The position numbers were made by a program, and so were the translations under genes. The notes beneath the pieces are model-generated. The model ran no database searches and was not told the origin of the DNA. It saw only the letters and a program-made list of their open reading frames with translations. From Sandaracinomonas limnophila (lineage in GTDB: Bacteria > Bacteroidota > Bacteroidia > Cytophagales > Spirosomataceae), in contig NZ_SACY01000006.1 of assembly GCF_004005965.1 (NCBI RefSeq), forward strand, positions 1-64,000: 64,000 nucleotides of DNA, read 5' to 3'. How positions within the stretch are numbered: the stretch's first letter is position 1; each line of letters starts with the position of its first letter. Positions 34,324 to 44,083 of the stretch are shown one piece after another.

Positions 34324-35748
34324 ATGAAGAGGCATATTTGTTTGTGGTTTTTGTTCTTAATTGGATTTTATTTGAATCCAATGGAAAGTAATGCCCAGAA
34401 CAAACCGAGTGTTCAAATTGAGGGAAAGAGTATTAGTACGGAGGAAGATTTGGTGATATCGGTTTCTGCTGAACAACCGGCTAATGCCACCGAGGGTATT
34501 CCTTATAAATTTCCTGAAATCAATTTTTTCAAAAAAGTTGGTGTTAGTAGAGGTAAGGCAAGCACTTTAGTAAATAACCAGATGGTATCTGAAGTTATAT
34601 ACTCGCAGCATTATCGGGCTGTAAATCCTGGTATTTTCCAGATTCCAGAATTGGAAGTGCTACTTTTTCAACAATCTGTCAAAACAGAACCCTTTACGGT
34701 GACCGTGGTAAAGGGAATTGAGGTCACGAAGGTGGAAGATTTTTTTCCAAAATCGGAACTTACTAAAGATATATTACCATCGAAAAACAAGTTATTTTTA
34801 TTGGTTTCAAGCAATGAATATCAGCCGTATGTTGGACAAGGATTTACCTTAAAATTTTCACTTTTTATACCGGAGGACAATGAGCAAGAATTAGAATTTG
34901 ATCGAAATGACATTCAAATCCCCTTGCAATTGCAGAAATTGAAGCCATCAAATTGTTGGCAGGAGAATTTTGACTTACAAACTGAAAAAATAATTTCAAC
35001 TACATTTCAGGGAAAGAAGTACAAGGAATATCGATTTTATCAAGCGACGTTTTATGCCTTGGATAACCAAATAATTAAAATCCCTTCGTTGAAACTGCGT
35101 TTAAGTAAAATTCAAAAGAAGGGAAATGAGGTCCAAAAAACTCCTATTGAATTCTCCTCCATCCCCTTTCAAATAAAGCCTAAAAACTTACCCAAGGGTA
35201 TTTCTCCAACTAAAATTCCTGTGGGACGATATGAGTTGAGAGAAGAAATCAATCGGAATTCTATACGTACCGGACAAAAAATTGAATATAAATCAAGCTT
35301 TGTTGGCGATGGTAACACCTTTGCCATAGAAGACCCTGAAGTAGAGTCTGATTACTTTTTGCGCTTTACAACCTTAAACAAAGAGGAGGTTATATTTCCC
35401 TCGGGTGATAAAATGTTTGGCAATAATTCACAAAAAATTCAAATTATTCCTCGACAACCTGGTAAATTTGAACTTAAAAAATATTTTTATTGGGTTTATT
35501 TCAATACAGACAAAGGCAAATTGGACACATTGTACTCCAAATTAACTTTAGATGTAAAAGGAGGGCCATCCGATGCGCATTTAAATACTGCAGAGGAAAG
35601 TTCTGAAATTTATCAAGGAATTGAAAATTTATCGAGTCTTGAAAACACTTGGAATACCTGGGAAAATTGGAGAAAAATAACCCAAATTATCCTATTTATA
35701 TTGGTAATAATTTTTGGTTATTTATTGACAAGTAGAACAAAAAAGTAA
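34324..35748 (+). CDS. BatD-like protein (aerotolerance family)
   Basis: 474 residues: signal peptide ([14 protein letters not shown]...NAQN), long beta-rich periplasmic region with [20 protein letters not shown] and [19 protein letters not shown], and one C-terminal membrane helix ([14 protein letters not shown]). This is the layout of BatD/DUF11-like proteins of the Bacteroides aerotolerance cluster. batA, batB, batC and batE are not adjacent; aroC follows after 1 bp. A TAATTTTG box at 34304-34311 gives a promoter. Confidence 0.8.
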   Translation: MKRHICLWFLFLIGFYLNPMESNAQNKPSVQIEGKSISTEEDLVISVSAEQPANATEGIPYKFPEINFFKKVGVSRGKASTLVNNQMVSEVIYSQHYRAVNPGIFQIPELEVLLFQQSVKTEPFTVTVVKGIEVTKVEDFFPKSELTKDILPSKNKLFLLVSSNEYQPYVGQGFTLKFSLFIPEDNEQELEFDRNDIQIPLQLQKLKPSNCWQENFDLQTEKIISTTFQGKKYKEYRFYQATFYALDNQIIKIPSLKLRLSKIQKKGNEVQKTPIEFSSIPFQIKPKNLPKGISPTKIPVGRYELREEINRNSIRTGQKIEYKSSFVGDGNTFAIEDPEVESDYFLRFTTLNKEEVIFPSGDKMFGNNSQKIQIIPRQPGKFELKKYFYWVYFNTDKGKLDTLYSKLTLDVKGGPSDAHLNTAEESSEIYQGIENLSSLENTWNTWENWRKITQIILFILVIIFGYLLTSRTKK

Positions 35749-35749
35749 T

Positions 35750-36838
35750 ATGGGAAGTATATACGGCAAAATTTTTCAAATTTCAACTTTCGGCGAGTCG
35801 CACGGTGCTGCAGTTGGCGTAGTTGTAAATGGGTGTCCGGCGGGCATTGAAATTGATTTAGATTTTATTCAGGCTGAATTAGATAGACGTAAACCTGGGC
35901 AATCTAAAATCACTACGCAGAGAAAAGAAGCAGATTCAGTAGAAATTGTATCTGGTATTTTTGAAGGAAAAAGTACCGGAACACCTATTGCCATGTTGGT
36001 ATGGAATGGTGATCAACGTTCGAAAGATTACTCGCATATTGCAGATCAATTTAGACCATCTCATGCAGATTATACCTATTTCGAAAAATACGGAATTCGC
36101 GATTATCGAGGCGGAGGTCGCAGTTCAGCAAGAGAAACCGTTGCCCGTGTGGCAGCAGGCGCCTTAGCTAAATTGGTTTTAAACCAAATTGGAGTTAAAA
36201 TTCAAGCGTATGTAAGTCAGGTGGGAACATTGAAAGTTGGAAGCACTGATTTGAAGATTAGCGATTTGTCGGAAGCAGAAAAAAATGCCGTACGTTGCCC
36301 TGACCCAAAATTGGCACAAGAAATGTTTGATTACATTGACCAGATTCGCAAACAAGGGGATTCGGTTGGGGGAGTTATTTCAGCAATTATTGAAGGTTGT
36401 CCAGCCGGCCTAGGCGAACCTGTTTTCGACAAATTACATGCCGAATTAGGCAAAGCCATGTTGAGTATCAATGCGGTAAAAGGCTTTGAATACGGAAGTG
36501 GATTTGATGGAGTTTCCTTAAAAGGTTCACAGCACAATGATTTGTTTGTTGAAAAAGATGGTAAAATTCAAACAACAACAAATTTTTCAGGAGGTATACA
36601 AGGAGGTATTTCCAATGGAGAACCCATTTATTTCCGAGTTGCATTTAAGCCAACTGCCACTATTATGCAAGATCAAGATAGCTTGAATGAAAAAGGCGAA
36701 AAAGTGGTAGTTTCGGGTAAAGGTCGACACGACCCCTGTGTGGTTCCTCGAGCGGTCCCTATTGTTGAGGCTATGGCAGCCATTGTAATATTAGACTTTT
36801 ATTTACGCAATAAAATCATCAAATCATCTGCACTATGA
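35750..36838 (+). CDS. aroC: chorismate synthase
   Basis: Last step of the shikimate pathway: EPSP to chorismate with reduced FMN. 362 residues with the three signatures [39 protein letters not shown] and the late [17 protein letters not shown]. The catalytic His pair is present. Translationally coupled to tadA by a 4-bp overlap. Confidence 0.99.
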   Translation: MGSIYGKIFQISTFGESHGAAVGVVVNGCPAGIEIDLDFIQAELDRRKPGQSKITTQRKEADSVEIVSGIFEGKSTGTPIAMLVWNGDQRSKDYSHIADQFRPSHADYTYFEKYGIRDYRGGGRSSARETVARVAAGALAKLVLNQIGVKIQAYVSQVGTLKVGSTDLKISDLSEAEKNAVRCPDPKLAQEMFDYIDQIRKQGDSVGGVISAIIEGCPAGLGEPVFDKLHAELGKAMLSINAVKGFEYGSGFDGVSLKGSQHNDLFVEKDGKIQTTTNFSGGIQGGISNGEPIYFRVAFKPTATIMQDQDSLNEKGEKVVVSGKGRHDPCVVPRAVPIVEAMAAIVILDFYLRNKIIKSSAL

Positions 36839-37275
36839 TTTGGGATGAAGATGCGTATTATATGGGATTAGCCCTCCGACAAGCTGAACAAGGCTTGGAG
36901 GATGATGAAATACCTGTTGGTGCAGTGATTGTTGCCAATGGACAAGTAATTGCCAAAGCCTATAACCAAACAGAAAAATTAACGGATGTAACTGCCCATG
37001 CAGAAATGTTGGCTATCACCTCTGCTGCACAGACTTTGGGAGCCAAATATTTAAAAGATTGCACGTTGTATGTTACCCTTGAACCTTGTGTAATGTGCGC
37101 GGGGGCCTTATATTGGTCGCAAATTGGTCGCATCGTATATGGGGCTAGCGAAGACAAAAGAGGGTTTGAAAAACATGGCAGAACGCTTTTGCACCCCAAA
37201 ACAAAAGTTTTATCGGGCATTTTAGCCAACGAATCTGAGCAATTGTTGAAAGAGTTTTTTTCGAGGTTGCGGTAG
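36835..37275 (+). CDS. tadA: tRNA-specific adenosine deaminase
   Basis: Forms inosine at the wobble position of tRNA-Arg(ACG). 146 residues with the zinc deaminase motifs TAHAEMLAI (catalytic Glu) and [10 protein letters not shown] (two Cys ligands). Overlaps aroC by 4 bp. Directly after the stop comes a GGCTTCGAGAGCCTCAGCC palindrome. Confidence 0.97.
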   Translation: MIWDEDAYYMGLALRQAEQGLEDDEIPVGAVIVANGQVIAKAYNQTEKLTDVTAHAEMLAITSAAQTLGAKYLKDCTLYVTLEPCVMCAGALYWSQIGRIVYGASEDKRGFEKHGRTLLHPKTKVLSGILANESEQLLKEFFSRLR

Positions 37276-37276
37276 T

Positions 37277-37469
37277 GGTGGCTTCGAGAGCCTCAGCCAC
37301 CTAAGGAAGAAGATTTTACCTCCCCCAACCCCTCCTCCAAAAGGAGGGGAGTATATTTTGTCAGTTTATTGAACTTTATAACCATAAAATTTGTTTACCC
37401 ACAATTAACCCTTCGACTTCGCGCAGGGACCAAAAATAAACAATTAACAATTAACAATTCATAACTCAT
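37277..37469. repeat. mixed repeats between tadA and sodA
   Basis: GGCTTCGAGAGCCTCAGCC (also at recQ/lon), then CCCCTCCTCCAAAAGGAGGGG (also at 13.5 kb), then a CAATTAACAATTAACAATTC tract running to within a few bases of the sodA ATG (ATAACTCAT-ATG). The sodA leader is thus repeat-derived. No gene. Confidence 0.75.
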
Positions 37470-38081
37470 ATGTCATTCACCCTATCACCCCTACCTTATG
37501 CAAACAATGCGCTAGAGCCGCATTTTGATGCATTAACAATGGAAATTCACCACGACCGTCACCATAACGCATACGTAACTAATTTAAATGCTGCGGTTGC
37601 GGGTACGGAATTGGAAGGAAAATCTTTAGAAGAATTATTCGCAAACATCAGCAAGTTGAGTCCAGCGGTACGTAACAATGGTGGTGGACATTTCAACCAT
37701 GATTTATTTTGGAACATCTTATCTCCAAATGGTGGAGGAGCTCCAATTGGCACATTAGCAAAAGCGATAGATGCTAAATTTGGAAGTTTTGATGCCTTCA
37801 AAGAGGAGTTCAAAAAAGCAGGAATTGGCCGTTTTGGTTCAGGATGGGCATGGTTAGTTGCGCAGAAAGATGGTTCAATTGCAATCAGTTCAACTCCAAA
37901 TCAAGACAATCCATTGATGGATGTTGCTGATGTAAAAGGCTTCCCAGTAATAGGATTAGATGTTTGGGAACATGCTTATTATTTGAAGTTTCAAAACAAG
38001 CGTCCGGATTATATCGATTCATTTTGGAATGTAATTGACTGGGCTGCGGCAGAGAAGCGTTATTTAGCTGCTCAAGCATAA
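37470..38081 (+). CDS. sodA: superoxide dismutase, Mn-type
   Basis: 203 residues. Metal ligands: His in [17 protein letters not shown] (His27 region), His in [12 protein letters not shown], Asp and His in [19 protein letters not shown]. The outer-sphere Gln lies in [12 protein letters not shown], the position favouring manganese over iron; cambialistic use cannot be excluded. No signal peptide, so cytosolic. Confidence 0.97.
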   Translation: MSFTLSPLPYANNALEPHFDALTMEIHHDRHHNAYVTNLNAAVAGTELEGKSLEELFANISKLSPAVRNNGGGHFNHDLFWNILSPNGGGAPIGTLAKAIDAKFGSFDAFKEEFKKAGIGRFGSGWAWLVAQKDGSIAISSTPNQDNPLMDVADVKGFPVIGLDVWEHAYYLKFQNKRPDYIDSFWNVIDWAAAEKRYLAAQA

Positions 38082-38115
38082 ATTCGATTTTTTCGATAAA
38101 AATATCTGTTTAGGG

Positions 38116-38146
38116 TTTGCAGAAACGGCAGATTTGCTTATTTTTG
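38116..38146 (+). promoter_or_regulatory. tRNA-His promoter
   Basis: TTTG (38116-38119), a 19-bp spacer, TATTTTTG (38139-38146): a full Bacteroidota -33/-7 promoter. The -7 box ends 15 bases before the tRNA. Confidence 0.75.
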
Positions 38147-38161
38147 CAATCCCAAACAAAT

Positions 38162-38238
38162 GGTGGTTGTAGCTCAGCTGGTTAGAGTATCGGTTTGTGG
38201 TTCCGAGGGTCGTGGGTTCGAACCCCATCATCCACCCA
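38162..38238 (+). tRNA. tRNA-His (anticodon GTG)
   Basis: Full cloverleaf: acceptor GTGGTTG (38163-38169) with CATCCAC (38229-38235), D arm from TAGCTCAG, anticodon loop TTGTGGT with GTG at 38197-38199, T arm GTGGG-TTCGAAC-CCCAT. The extra 5' G at 38162 opposite C73 (38236) is the identity element of tRNA-His. One T-T mismatch in the acceptor and one at the end of the anticodon stem are seen. Confidence 0.95.
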
Positions 38239-38239
38239 G

Positions 38240-38272
38240 AAGAGGTTATCGAAAGATGACCTCTTTTTTTGT
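38240..38272 (+). terminator. tRNA-His terminator
   Basis: AAGAGGT-ATC paired with GAT-ACCTCTT around GAAA, followed by seven T. Confidence 0.9.
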
Positions 38273-38298
38273 TTTTATTTAAAGACTTAATTTGTACT

Positions 38299-38790
38299 AT
38301 GAACTCCCTTCAAATTCGTAAAATAGAAAAAGGCGACAACCTCAAAGTTGCAGAATTGATTCGATCGGTTTTCGACGAGTTGGATATTCCTAAAGTAGGA
38401 ACCGCTTACGAGGATCCTTATTTAGATTTTATGTTTGAACAATATCAGAAACCACAATCTGTGTATTTTGTGGTAGAAAAGGAAGGTAGAATAGTTGGGG
38501 GCGCAGGAATTGCACCTTTAGTAAATGGAGACCCTACAATTTGTGAATTACAAAAAATGTACTTTTTACCTGAAACTAGAGGCAAGGGAATAGGCGCCGA
38601 AATGATGGAAAGTTGCTTGCAAGCTGCCCAGGAATTTGGATTCAAAAAATGTTATATTGAAACGTTTCCCTTTATGATAGCTGCCCAAAAATTGTATAAA
38701 AAGTCAGGATTTGAATATATAGATACCCCAATGGGAAACACAGGACATTCGAGTTGCCCAATTTGGATGTTGAAGGATTTATTTTATTAA
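38299..38790 (+). CDS. GNAT family N-acetyltransferase
   Basis: 163 residues from the ATG at 38299; the in-frame start at 38269 lies in the terminator T run. Acetyl-CoA-binding motif A is LPETRGKGIGAEMMESCL (R/Q-x-x-G-x-G/A), followed by KCYIETFPFMIAAQKLYKK. Substrate unknown. Probably co-transcribed with the M3 peptidase 9 bp downstream. Confidence 0.92.
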   Translation: MNSLQIRKIEKGDNLKVAELIRSVFDELDIPKVGTAYEDPYLDFMFEQYQKPQSVYFVVEKEGRIVGGAGIAPLVNGDPTICELQKMYFLPETRGKGIGAEMMESCLQAAQEFGFKKCYIETFPFMIAAQKLYKKSGFEYIDTPMGNTGHSSCPIWMLKDLFY

Positions 38791-38799
38791 ATTTGTAAC

Positions 38800-40515
38800 A
38801 TGAGAACAATTACCCCAACCGCCATACATCGCGAATTATTACCTGTAGATTTCAACCTAAGTACTTGGGAAAGTGTATTGCCATTTTTCGAAGAATTGAG
38901 TAATAAAAAAATTGAAACCTTAGAAGATTTAAATCAGTTTTGTTTGCAAAGGTCTGAATTAGAAAGTTATTTATCTGAAAACTTTGCTTGGAGATACATT
39001 AAAATGTCTTGCGACAATCAAAATCCGGAGTTGCAAGCAAGTTACCAACAATTTGTCAACGAAATTATGCCAAATGCATCTGTTTTTGATGACGAATGGA
39101 ACAAAAAAGTAATAGATTCTGGATTTGCCGATCAGCTTCCTAAAACAGGGTATTCTATCATGTTGCGCGGAATGCAAAAAGCAATTGAAATATTCAGAGA
39201 AGAAAACATCCCGATATTTACAGATTTAAATAATCTTTCTACAGAATATGGGGCCTTAACTGGTGCTTTGATGGTAGATATTGAAGGTGTTGAAAAAACT
39301 TTGCAACAAGCGGCTGCCCATTTGGAGTCCACCAATCGCAAAGAAAGAGAAGAAGTGTATCATAAAATTGCTGAAAAAAGATTGTCGCTAAAAGACGATT
39401 TGAACAAATTGTTTCAACAATTGATTGAAAAAAGGGATTTGGTTGCTAAAAATGCCAACTTTGAGAACTTTAGGGATTATTCTTTTGCAAGTCTTGGTCG
39501 GTTTGATTACAGCCCAGCAGACTGTTTCGAATTTCACGAAGCAGTAGCAGAAACTGTGGTCCCAATTCTAAATGAACAAGCAAAAAAAAGAAAAGAAGCA
39601 TTGGGATTAGATGCCTTGAAACCTTGGGACAAAGCGGTAGATCCAGCCGGGCGAAAGCCTTTAAAACCCTTTGAAACTGGACAAGAGTTGTTAGAAAAAA
39701 CGATTCGAGTATTTGAAAAAATGAATCCATTTTTGGGCGATTGTCTAAAAGAAATGGTGAAATTGAATCGATTTGATTTGGACTCAAGAAAAGGAAAAAA
39801 TCCAGGTGGCTATAATTACCCATTAGAAGAAAGTGGTTTCCCTTTCATTTTCATGAATGCTGCTGGACAAGTTCGCGACATGGTAACCTTATTACATGAA
39901 GGAGGTCATGCAGTACATTCCATTTTGGATAAAGATTTACCCATTAATGCATTCAGAAATGTGCCTTCGGAGGTGGCAGAATTGGCATCTATGAGTATGG
40001 AATTAATTACCATGGAACATTGGGATGAATATTTTGAGAATCCAGAAGAGGAAAAACGAGCGAAAATAAAGCATTTAGAAGACATTTTGGAAACACTTCC
40101 CTGGGTAGCAACGATTGATGCATTTCAACATTGGATTTACGAAAATCCTAAACACACAGCGGAAGAAAGAGAGGCGGCATGGTTGAAGATTTATGGAAAA
40201 TTTAGCGATTCAGTTACAGACTGGTCGGGCTTAGAAGTAAATAAGGCTAATTTATGGCAAAAACAATTGCACTTATTTGAGGTCCCTTTCTATTACATCG
40301 AATATGCAATTGCTCAATTAGGTGCTTTGGCCGTTTGGAGAAATTATTGTCAGAATCCAGAAAAAGCTTTAAATCAATATTTAGATGCTTTGGCATTGGG
40401 TTACACCGTTCCAATAAAAGAAATTTATGCTACGGCAGGAATTGAATTCAATTTTAGCAAAAAATATATTGCGGAGTTGATGGCTTTTTTGGTTGAAAAA
40501 ATTCATAATTCATAA
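38800..40515 (+). CDS. M3 family oligoendopeptidase (PepF-like)
   Basis: 571-residue cytosolic zinc peptidase. Active-site HExxH is in TLLHEGGHAVHSILD near residue 368, with the third ligand Glu in VPSEVAELASMSMELI. C-terminal motif FYYIEYAIAQLGALAVW is conserved in the family. Degrades short peptides. The final residues IHNS and the stop are encoded by an ATTCATAATTCATAA repeat that continues downstream (40503-40530). Confidence 0.95.
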   Translation: MRTITPTAIHRELLPVDFNLSTWESVLPFFEELSNKKIETLEDLNQFCLQRSELESYLSENFAWRYIKMSCDNQNPELQASYQQFVNEIMPNASVFDDEWNKKVIDSGFADQLPKTGYSIMLRGMQKAIEIFREENIPIFTDLNNLSTEYGALTGALMVDIEGVEKTLQQAAAHLESTNRKEREEVYHKIAEKRLSLKDDLNKLFQQLIEKRDLVAKNANFENFRDYSFASLGRFDYSPADCFEFHEAVAETVVPILNEQAKKRKEALGLDALKPWDKAVDPAGRKPLKPFETGQELLEKTIRVFEKMNPFLGDCLKEMVKLNRFDLDSRKGKNPGGYNYPLEESGFPFIFMNAAGQVRDMVTLLHEGGHAVHSILDKDLPINAFRNVPSEVAELASMSMELITMEHWDEYFENPEEEKRAKIKHLEDILETLPWVATIDAFQHWIYENPKHTAEEREAAWLKIYGKFSDSVTDWSGLEVNKANLWQKQLHLFEVPFYYIEYAIAQLGALAVWRNYCQNPEKALNQYLDALALGYTVPIKEIYATAGIEFNFSKKYIAELMAFLVEKIHNS

Positions 40516-40537
40516 TTCATAACTCATAATTTTTATT

Positions 40538-40545
40538 TATTTTTG
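40538..40545 (+). promoter_or_regulatory. -7 box of small lipoprotein gene
   Basis: TATTTTTG, 24 bases before the ATG at 40570. Confidence 0.55.
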
Positions 40546-40569
40546 CACCGTAATTAGTACAAAAAGCAC

Positions 40570-40797
40570 ATGAAATTAAAGAATTTAGTTCCAGTTTTAG
40601 CGATTGCCTTGTTAGCAACGGCTTGTGATTATCAAAAAAACAATCGCATCAAGCAAAAAGATGTTCGTGAAGGCAATGAGCATGTATATGGAGTTCATCC
40701 GGATTCTGCTGCTGCACAATCAAAACTTAAATATGCTGCTAAGCCAGAATTAGAGGTAAAAGCAAACGAAATTCGCGAGAAATTATTCAACAAATAG
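40570..40797 (+). CDS. small lipoprotein of unknown function
   Basis: 75 residues. Lipoprotein signal LVPVLAIALLATAC with the lipobox cysteine at residue 19, followed by a short charged mature chain (DYQKNNRIKQKDV ... KANEIREKLFNK). No recognisable domain. It has its own promoter and terminator. Confidence 0.8.
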   Translation: MKLKNLVPVLAIALLATACDYQKNNRIKQKDVREGNEHVYGVHPDSAAAQSKLKYAAKPELEVKANEIREKLFNK

Positions 40798-40814
40798 GTT
40801 GAATTTAAAAATAC

Positions 40815-40843
40815 CAAAAAGCCGGCTTTGTCCGGCTTTTTGC
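40815..40843. terminator. terminator between lipoprotein and HigA-like genes
   Basis: AAAAAGCCGG-CTTTGT-CCGGCTTTTT: A-run, stem and T-run, able to work in both directions for the convergent genes. Confidence 0.9.
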
Positions 40844-40856
40844 GTTTAGAACCAAT

Positions 40857-41165
40857 TTAATTAAAACTAATTTTAAAATCTAAATGACCTCCAAATCCGT
40901 CGTTTATAATTCTCATTAGGGTTGAAAGTCTTATATCACTTGCATTATTTTCTATTCTGGAAATATAATTTTTTGTAGTACCACATTTAAACGCTAATTG
41001 TTCCTGTGTTAGTCCCTTTTCCTTTCGAAGTTCCTGAAGGATTACCCCCAATTTAAATACCTCAAAACCCTGATCATATTTTTCACGCTGATTCGTTCCT
41101 TTTTTGCCATATTCCCTATCCAAAAACTCATCGAATGAAGTCATGCTTTCCATTTTCTTTTTCAT
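40857..41165 (-). CDS. HigA-like antitoxin, XRE-family HTH
   Basis: 102 residues. XRE HTH at about 33-85: [20 protein letters not shown] and [19 protein letters not shown]. The start lies inside the end of the upstream toxin-like gene (38-bp overlap), the toxin-first order typical of HigBA. Likely binds its own promoter and neutralises the partner, by analogy. Confidence 0.85.
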   Translation of the reverse strand: MKKKMESMTSFDEFLDREYGKKGTNQREKYDQGFEVFKLGVILQELRKEKGLTQEQLAFKCGTTKNYISRIENNASDIRLSTLMRIINDGFGGHLDFKISFN

Positions 41166-41499
41166 CGAAATAATTCTTTTTTAATTTTTCTGCTAATTCT
41201 ATTTTCCTTAAAGGTACTTTATTTGACTTTTTTTGAAATCCATTTATAACTACCAACAAATTTCCCTCATCAAAAAAGCTAAAGACCCTATATATATTTG
41301 AACTATATTCAATTCTTATTTCATAAAGGCCTGAAGAACTTGTTATATATTTAAAATAGTTAGTTGGAATTCTTTCTAATTCAACAATCAAATTCAATGT
41401 CCAGGTTATTTTCTCTTTGACATGATCAGGAAGTGGTTCAAAAAATTCCATAAAATATTCTCTATAAAAGAAAACATTTCTCTTAAATTGATTTTTCAT
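41128..41499 (-). CDS. HigB/RelE-type toxin-like protein (Gp49 family)
   Basis: 123 residues with a RelE-fold pattern: [19 protein letters not shown] helices, then beta core [20 protein letters not shown] and [21 protein letters not shown], which matches phage-derived Gp49-like/HigB2 toxins (GLYE.R, FxKKs.K.P). Probable ribosome-dependent mRNA interferase. First gene of the pair. Confidence 0.85.
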   Translation of the reverse strand: MKNQFKRNVFFYREYFMEFFEPLPDHVKEKITWTLNLIVELERIPTNYFKYITSSSGLYEIRIEYSSNIYRVFSFFDEGNLLVVINGFQKKSNKVPLRKIELAEKLKKNYFDEKENGKHDFIR

Positions 41500-41565
41500 T
41501 AGTGGATCTTCAAAGTTACCTATTTAGATAACAATTTGCAATTTATTTAAATCCATTAAAGATAC

Positions 41566-42009
41566 TCAAAACAAATATTCCTTTAAAAAAGTTAACTGAT
41601 AAATAATTAAGGTATAAATAGATGACCAAATAAAGCCTGAAATGGCCATAAAAAATAAGATTCTTGATAGAGGCACTTTGAAAGAAAGTGATAATAAACT
41701 TCCTCCTATGGGAGTAAAGATCAGAGGAGTCAATGCCGCAATCCCTTTAATACCAAATTTCTGCCAAATACCTACAGCAAATCGAGCACGTTTGGAGAAA
41801 ACCAATGGTTTAGATTTTCGAAAACTTCCAATCCATTGTACTAATAATTTACCAAGGGAGACAACAATAAGCACAGTCAGCATAAATCCAACCCAAGAAG
41901 CCAATAAGGTTTCATACCAAGCAAGTCCTAGACTAAAACCTGCAATGGGCCCTGCAATATATTTCAATGCTGTTCCTAACATTACCGCAAAATACTTACC
42001 CCAAACCAT
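41566..42009 (-). CDS. small integral membrane protein, possible small multidrug-export family
   Basis: 147 residues with about four membrane segments and a central basic loop (GSFRKSKPLVFSKRARFAV). The segment KFGIKGIAALTPLIFTPIGG resembles DedA/SNARE-associated or Sm_multidrug_ex membrane proteins, but I cannot place it firmly. Its ATG overlaps the dsbD stop (TAATG), so translation is coupled to dsbD. Confidence 0.6.
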   Translation of the reverse strand: MVWGKYFAVMLGTALKYIAGPIAGFSLGLAWYETLLASWVGFMLTVLIVVSLGKLLVQWIGSFRKSKPLVFSKRARFAVGIWQKFGIKGIAALTPLIFTPIGGSLLSLSFKVPLSRILFFMAISGFIWSSIYTLIIYQLTFLKEYLF

Positions 42010-44072
42010 TATTTCGACGAGCGATAAATTCGAATACCTTCGTTTAAAAACTTTACAAAATGGTTAACATCAGGATCAAAAGCCACAGGCTTCAACATGG
42101 GTCCCTCTTCTTTTCTTGGATCCAACAACACATAATGAGGCTGTGCATTGGAATCAAAACGGGTAATTTGAAAATCTAAATTCTGATCACCTAAGGTCTT
42201 TTTCACCTGACCATCTACCTTTGAAGTGTACCATTCAGTACTTGGTAATTCAGTTTTGTCATCACAATATAGGGCAACAACTACATAATCTTCTTGCAAA
42301 GTTTTCAACACTTTCGGATCCGACCACACATATTCTTCCATTTTTCTACAGTTCACACATCCATGACCTGTAAAATCGATAAACAGGGGTTTCCCTGCTT
42401 TAATTGCAGCTTCTTTTGCTTCTTTGTAATCAAAATATCCTTGTAAACCCAAGGGCAATTTCAAAAAATCGCTGTATTTTGAATTGATTTTAGCAGCTTC
42501 TGCATTTCCACTTCCCGCCGACATTTTAAAGTCTTGTGTGTTCATAGGAGGCAACCAACCTGATAATCCTTTTAAGGGCGCACCCCACATGCCCGGCATC
42601 ATGTATAAAACAAATGCCAAAGAACTTGTTGCCAACAAGGAGCGCGTAACCGACAGCTTCTTGTTCCCACTATCGTGTGGCATCGTTATAATTCCAAAAA
42701 GGTATAACGTAATTGCAGTAAATACAGCAATCCAAATAGCTAAGAAAACTTCTCGATCTAACAAATGCCAATGATAAACTTGGTCTGCAACGCTTAAAAA
42801 TTTAAAGGCAAGCGCCACTTCCAAAAATCCTAATACCACTTTAACTTCATTCATCCATCCACCTGATTTAGGCATTTTATTCAATACCCCTGGGAAAATT
42901 GCAAATAAAGTAAATGGTATAGCGAAAGCTAATGAAAATCCTAGCATACCCACAATTGGCTTCAAAAAGACCCCTTGAGAGGCTGCAATTAAAATAGACC
43001 CTGCCAATGGTCCTGTACATGAAAAGGACACCAAAACCAAAGTAAATGCCATAAAAAACACACCTATCAATCCACCTTTATCCGATTTGGCATCAACCTG
43101 ATTCACAAAATTTGAAGGTAAAACAATCTCAAAAGCTCCAAGGAATGAAATTCCGAAAAGCATAAAAATCACAAAAAACAAAAGATTTGGAATCCAATGC
43201 GTGCTTAAGAAATTGGCAAAACTTGCGCCAGCAAAAAAGGCTAAAATTGTCCCAAAAAACACGTAAATCAACACAATAAAAGCTCCGTATAAAAATGCCA
43301 AACCCTTGCCGCCCGATTGTTTCGTAAAGAAACTTACCGTCATCGGTATCAATGGATAAACACATGGTGTCAATAATGCCAAAAATCCTGCACCCAATGC
43401 TATGAAAAAGAAGGAAAATAATGACTCCTCGCTCGTTTGTCGTCTCTCGTCACTTTTAATCTCACTCACTGGCTCACCTACTTTGCTCACTGGCTCACTC
43501 TGCTCACTCACTTTGCCCACTTGCTCACTCTGCTCACTCACTTTGCTCACTGGCTCACTTTGCTCACTTACCTTGCTCACTGGCTCACTACCACCTACCG
43601 ACTGAGAACTGAAAACTATTGAAAAAACTCCCTTTATTGGCACACAAAGTCCCGACTCATTTGAACAAGATTGTGAATCATAAGCCCCAGAAATCTTAAC
43701 TTTTTCCTGTAAAATCTTAACTTTTTGTCGAAACTCTCCAACCCCTGTAAAATACGTATAAGTTCCTCCCCAAATTTCTTGGTCTAATTTCGAATGCGGA
43801 TTGATTGCTTTTAAATTACCTACCAAAGAATAACTAGAATTTTTGTCAAAGCTTACAGTAGTAACCACCGGACCCAAGTTTGGGTCAAAATCGGAAGAAT
43901 ACAAGTACCAACCTTTGTCAATTTTAACTTTAAAAATAAGCTCGGCAACTTCACCAACCTTTGGGTTCACAGGCTTTAATGTCCAAGACCACTTCGCTGG
44001 AGTAATTTTTTCTGCAAAAAGAAAAAATCCAAAAAGTAGGAATAAGCTAGTTAAGATCGATTTGATTTTCAT
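42009..44072 (-). CDS. dsbD: thiol:disulfide interchange protein DsbD
   Basis: Carries electrons from cytosolic thioredoxin to the periplasm. About 687 residues: signal peptide (SILTSLFLLFGFFLFAEK), N-terminal alpha-like domain with two Cys (SQSCSNESGLCVP), eight-helix core with CVYPLIPMTVSFF and FSCTGPLAGS, and C-terminal thioredoxin domain with FTGHGCVNCRKMEEYVW. Between the first domain and the membrane core lies a linker of SEPVSKVSEQ-type repeats (about residues 160-210) encoded by the ACTTTGCTCACTGGCTC DNA repeat. I chose the ATG at 44072: a TATTTTTG box (44076-44083) ends 3 bases before it, so the mRNA is probably leaderless. Confidence 0.95.
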   Translation of the reverse strand: MKIKSILTSLFLLFGFFLFAEKITPAKWSWTLKPVNPKVGEVAELIFKVKIDKGWYLYSSDFDPNLGPVVTTVSFDKNSSYSLVGNLKAINPHSKLDQEIWGGTYTYFTGVGEFRQKVKILQEKVKISGAYDSQSCSNESGLCVPIKGVFSIVFSSQSVGGSEPVSKVSEQSEPVSKVSEQSEQVGKVSEQSEPVSKVGEPVSEIKSDERRQTSEESLFSFFFIALGAGFLALLTPCVYPLIPMTVSFFTKQSGGKGLAFLYGAFIVLIYVFFGTILAFFAGASFANFLSTHWIPNLLFFVIFMLFGISFLGAFEIVLPSNFVNQVDAKSDKGGLIGVFFMAFTLVLVSFSCTGPLAGSILIAASQGVFLKPIVGMLGFSLAFAIPFTLFAIFPGVLNKMPKSGGWMNEVKVVLGFLEVALAFKFLSVADQVYHWHLLDREVFLAIWIAVFTAITLYLFGIITMPHDSGNKKLSVTRSLLATSSLAFVLYMMPGMWGAPLKGLSGWLPPMNTQDFKMSAGSGNAEAAKINSKYSDFLKLPLGLQGYFDYKEAKEAAIKAGKPLFIDFTGHGCVNCRKMEEYVWSDPKVLKTLQEDYVVVALYCDDKTELPSTEWYTSKVDGQVKKTLGDQNLDFQITRFDSNAQPHYVLLDPRKEEGPMLKPVAFDPDVNHFVKFLNEGIRIYRSSK
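43440..43602. repeat. in-frame GTGAGCAAAGTGAGCCAG repeat within dsbD
   Basis: About eight variants of TTGCTCACTGGCTCACTCTG in tandem, the same family as the intergenic GTGAGCAAGTGAGC repeats. It encodes the Ser/Glu/Val/Lys-rich linker of DsbD without a stop or frameshift. Confidence 0.85.
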
Positions 44073-44075
44073 CGG

Positions 44076-44083
44076 CAAAAATA
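44076..44083 (-). promoter_or_regulatory. dsbD -7 box, probable leaderless start
   Basis: TATTTTTG on the minus strand with only three bases (CCG) before the ATG at 44072. Confidence 0.55.

Noticed and set aside
40857-41499. Mobile island around the HigBA-like pair
   Set aside because: No integrase, tRNA junction or direct repeats near it; a simple two-gene insertion cannot be distinguished from vertical inheritance.
43440-43602. Possible CRISPR-like array of about 20-bp units
   Set aside because: Units are contiguous and degenerate, with no spacers and no cas genes; the sequence is coding.
43402-43622. Two antisense frames of repeated SLCSLTLLTG / LTHFAHWLT peptides
   Set aside because: Shadows of the in-frame repeat on the other strand of dsbD.
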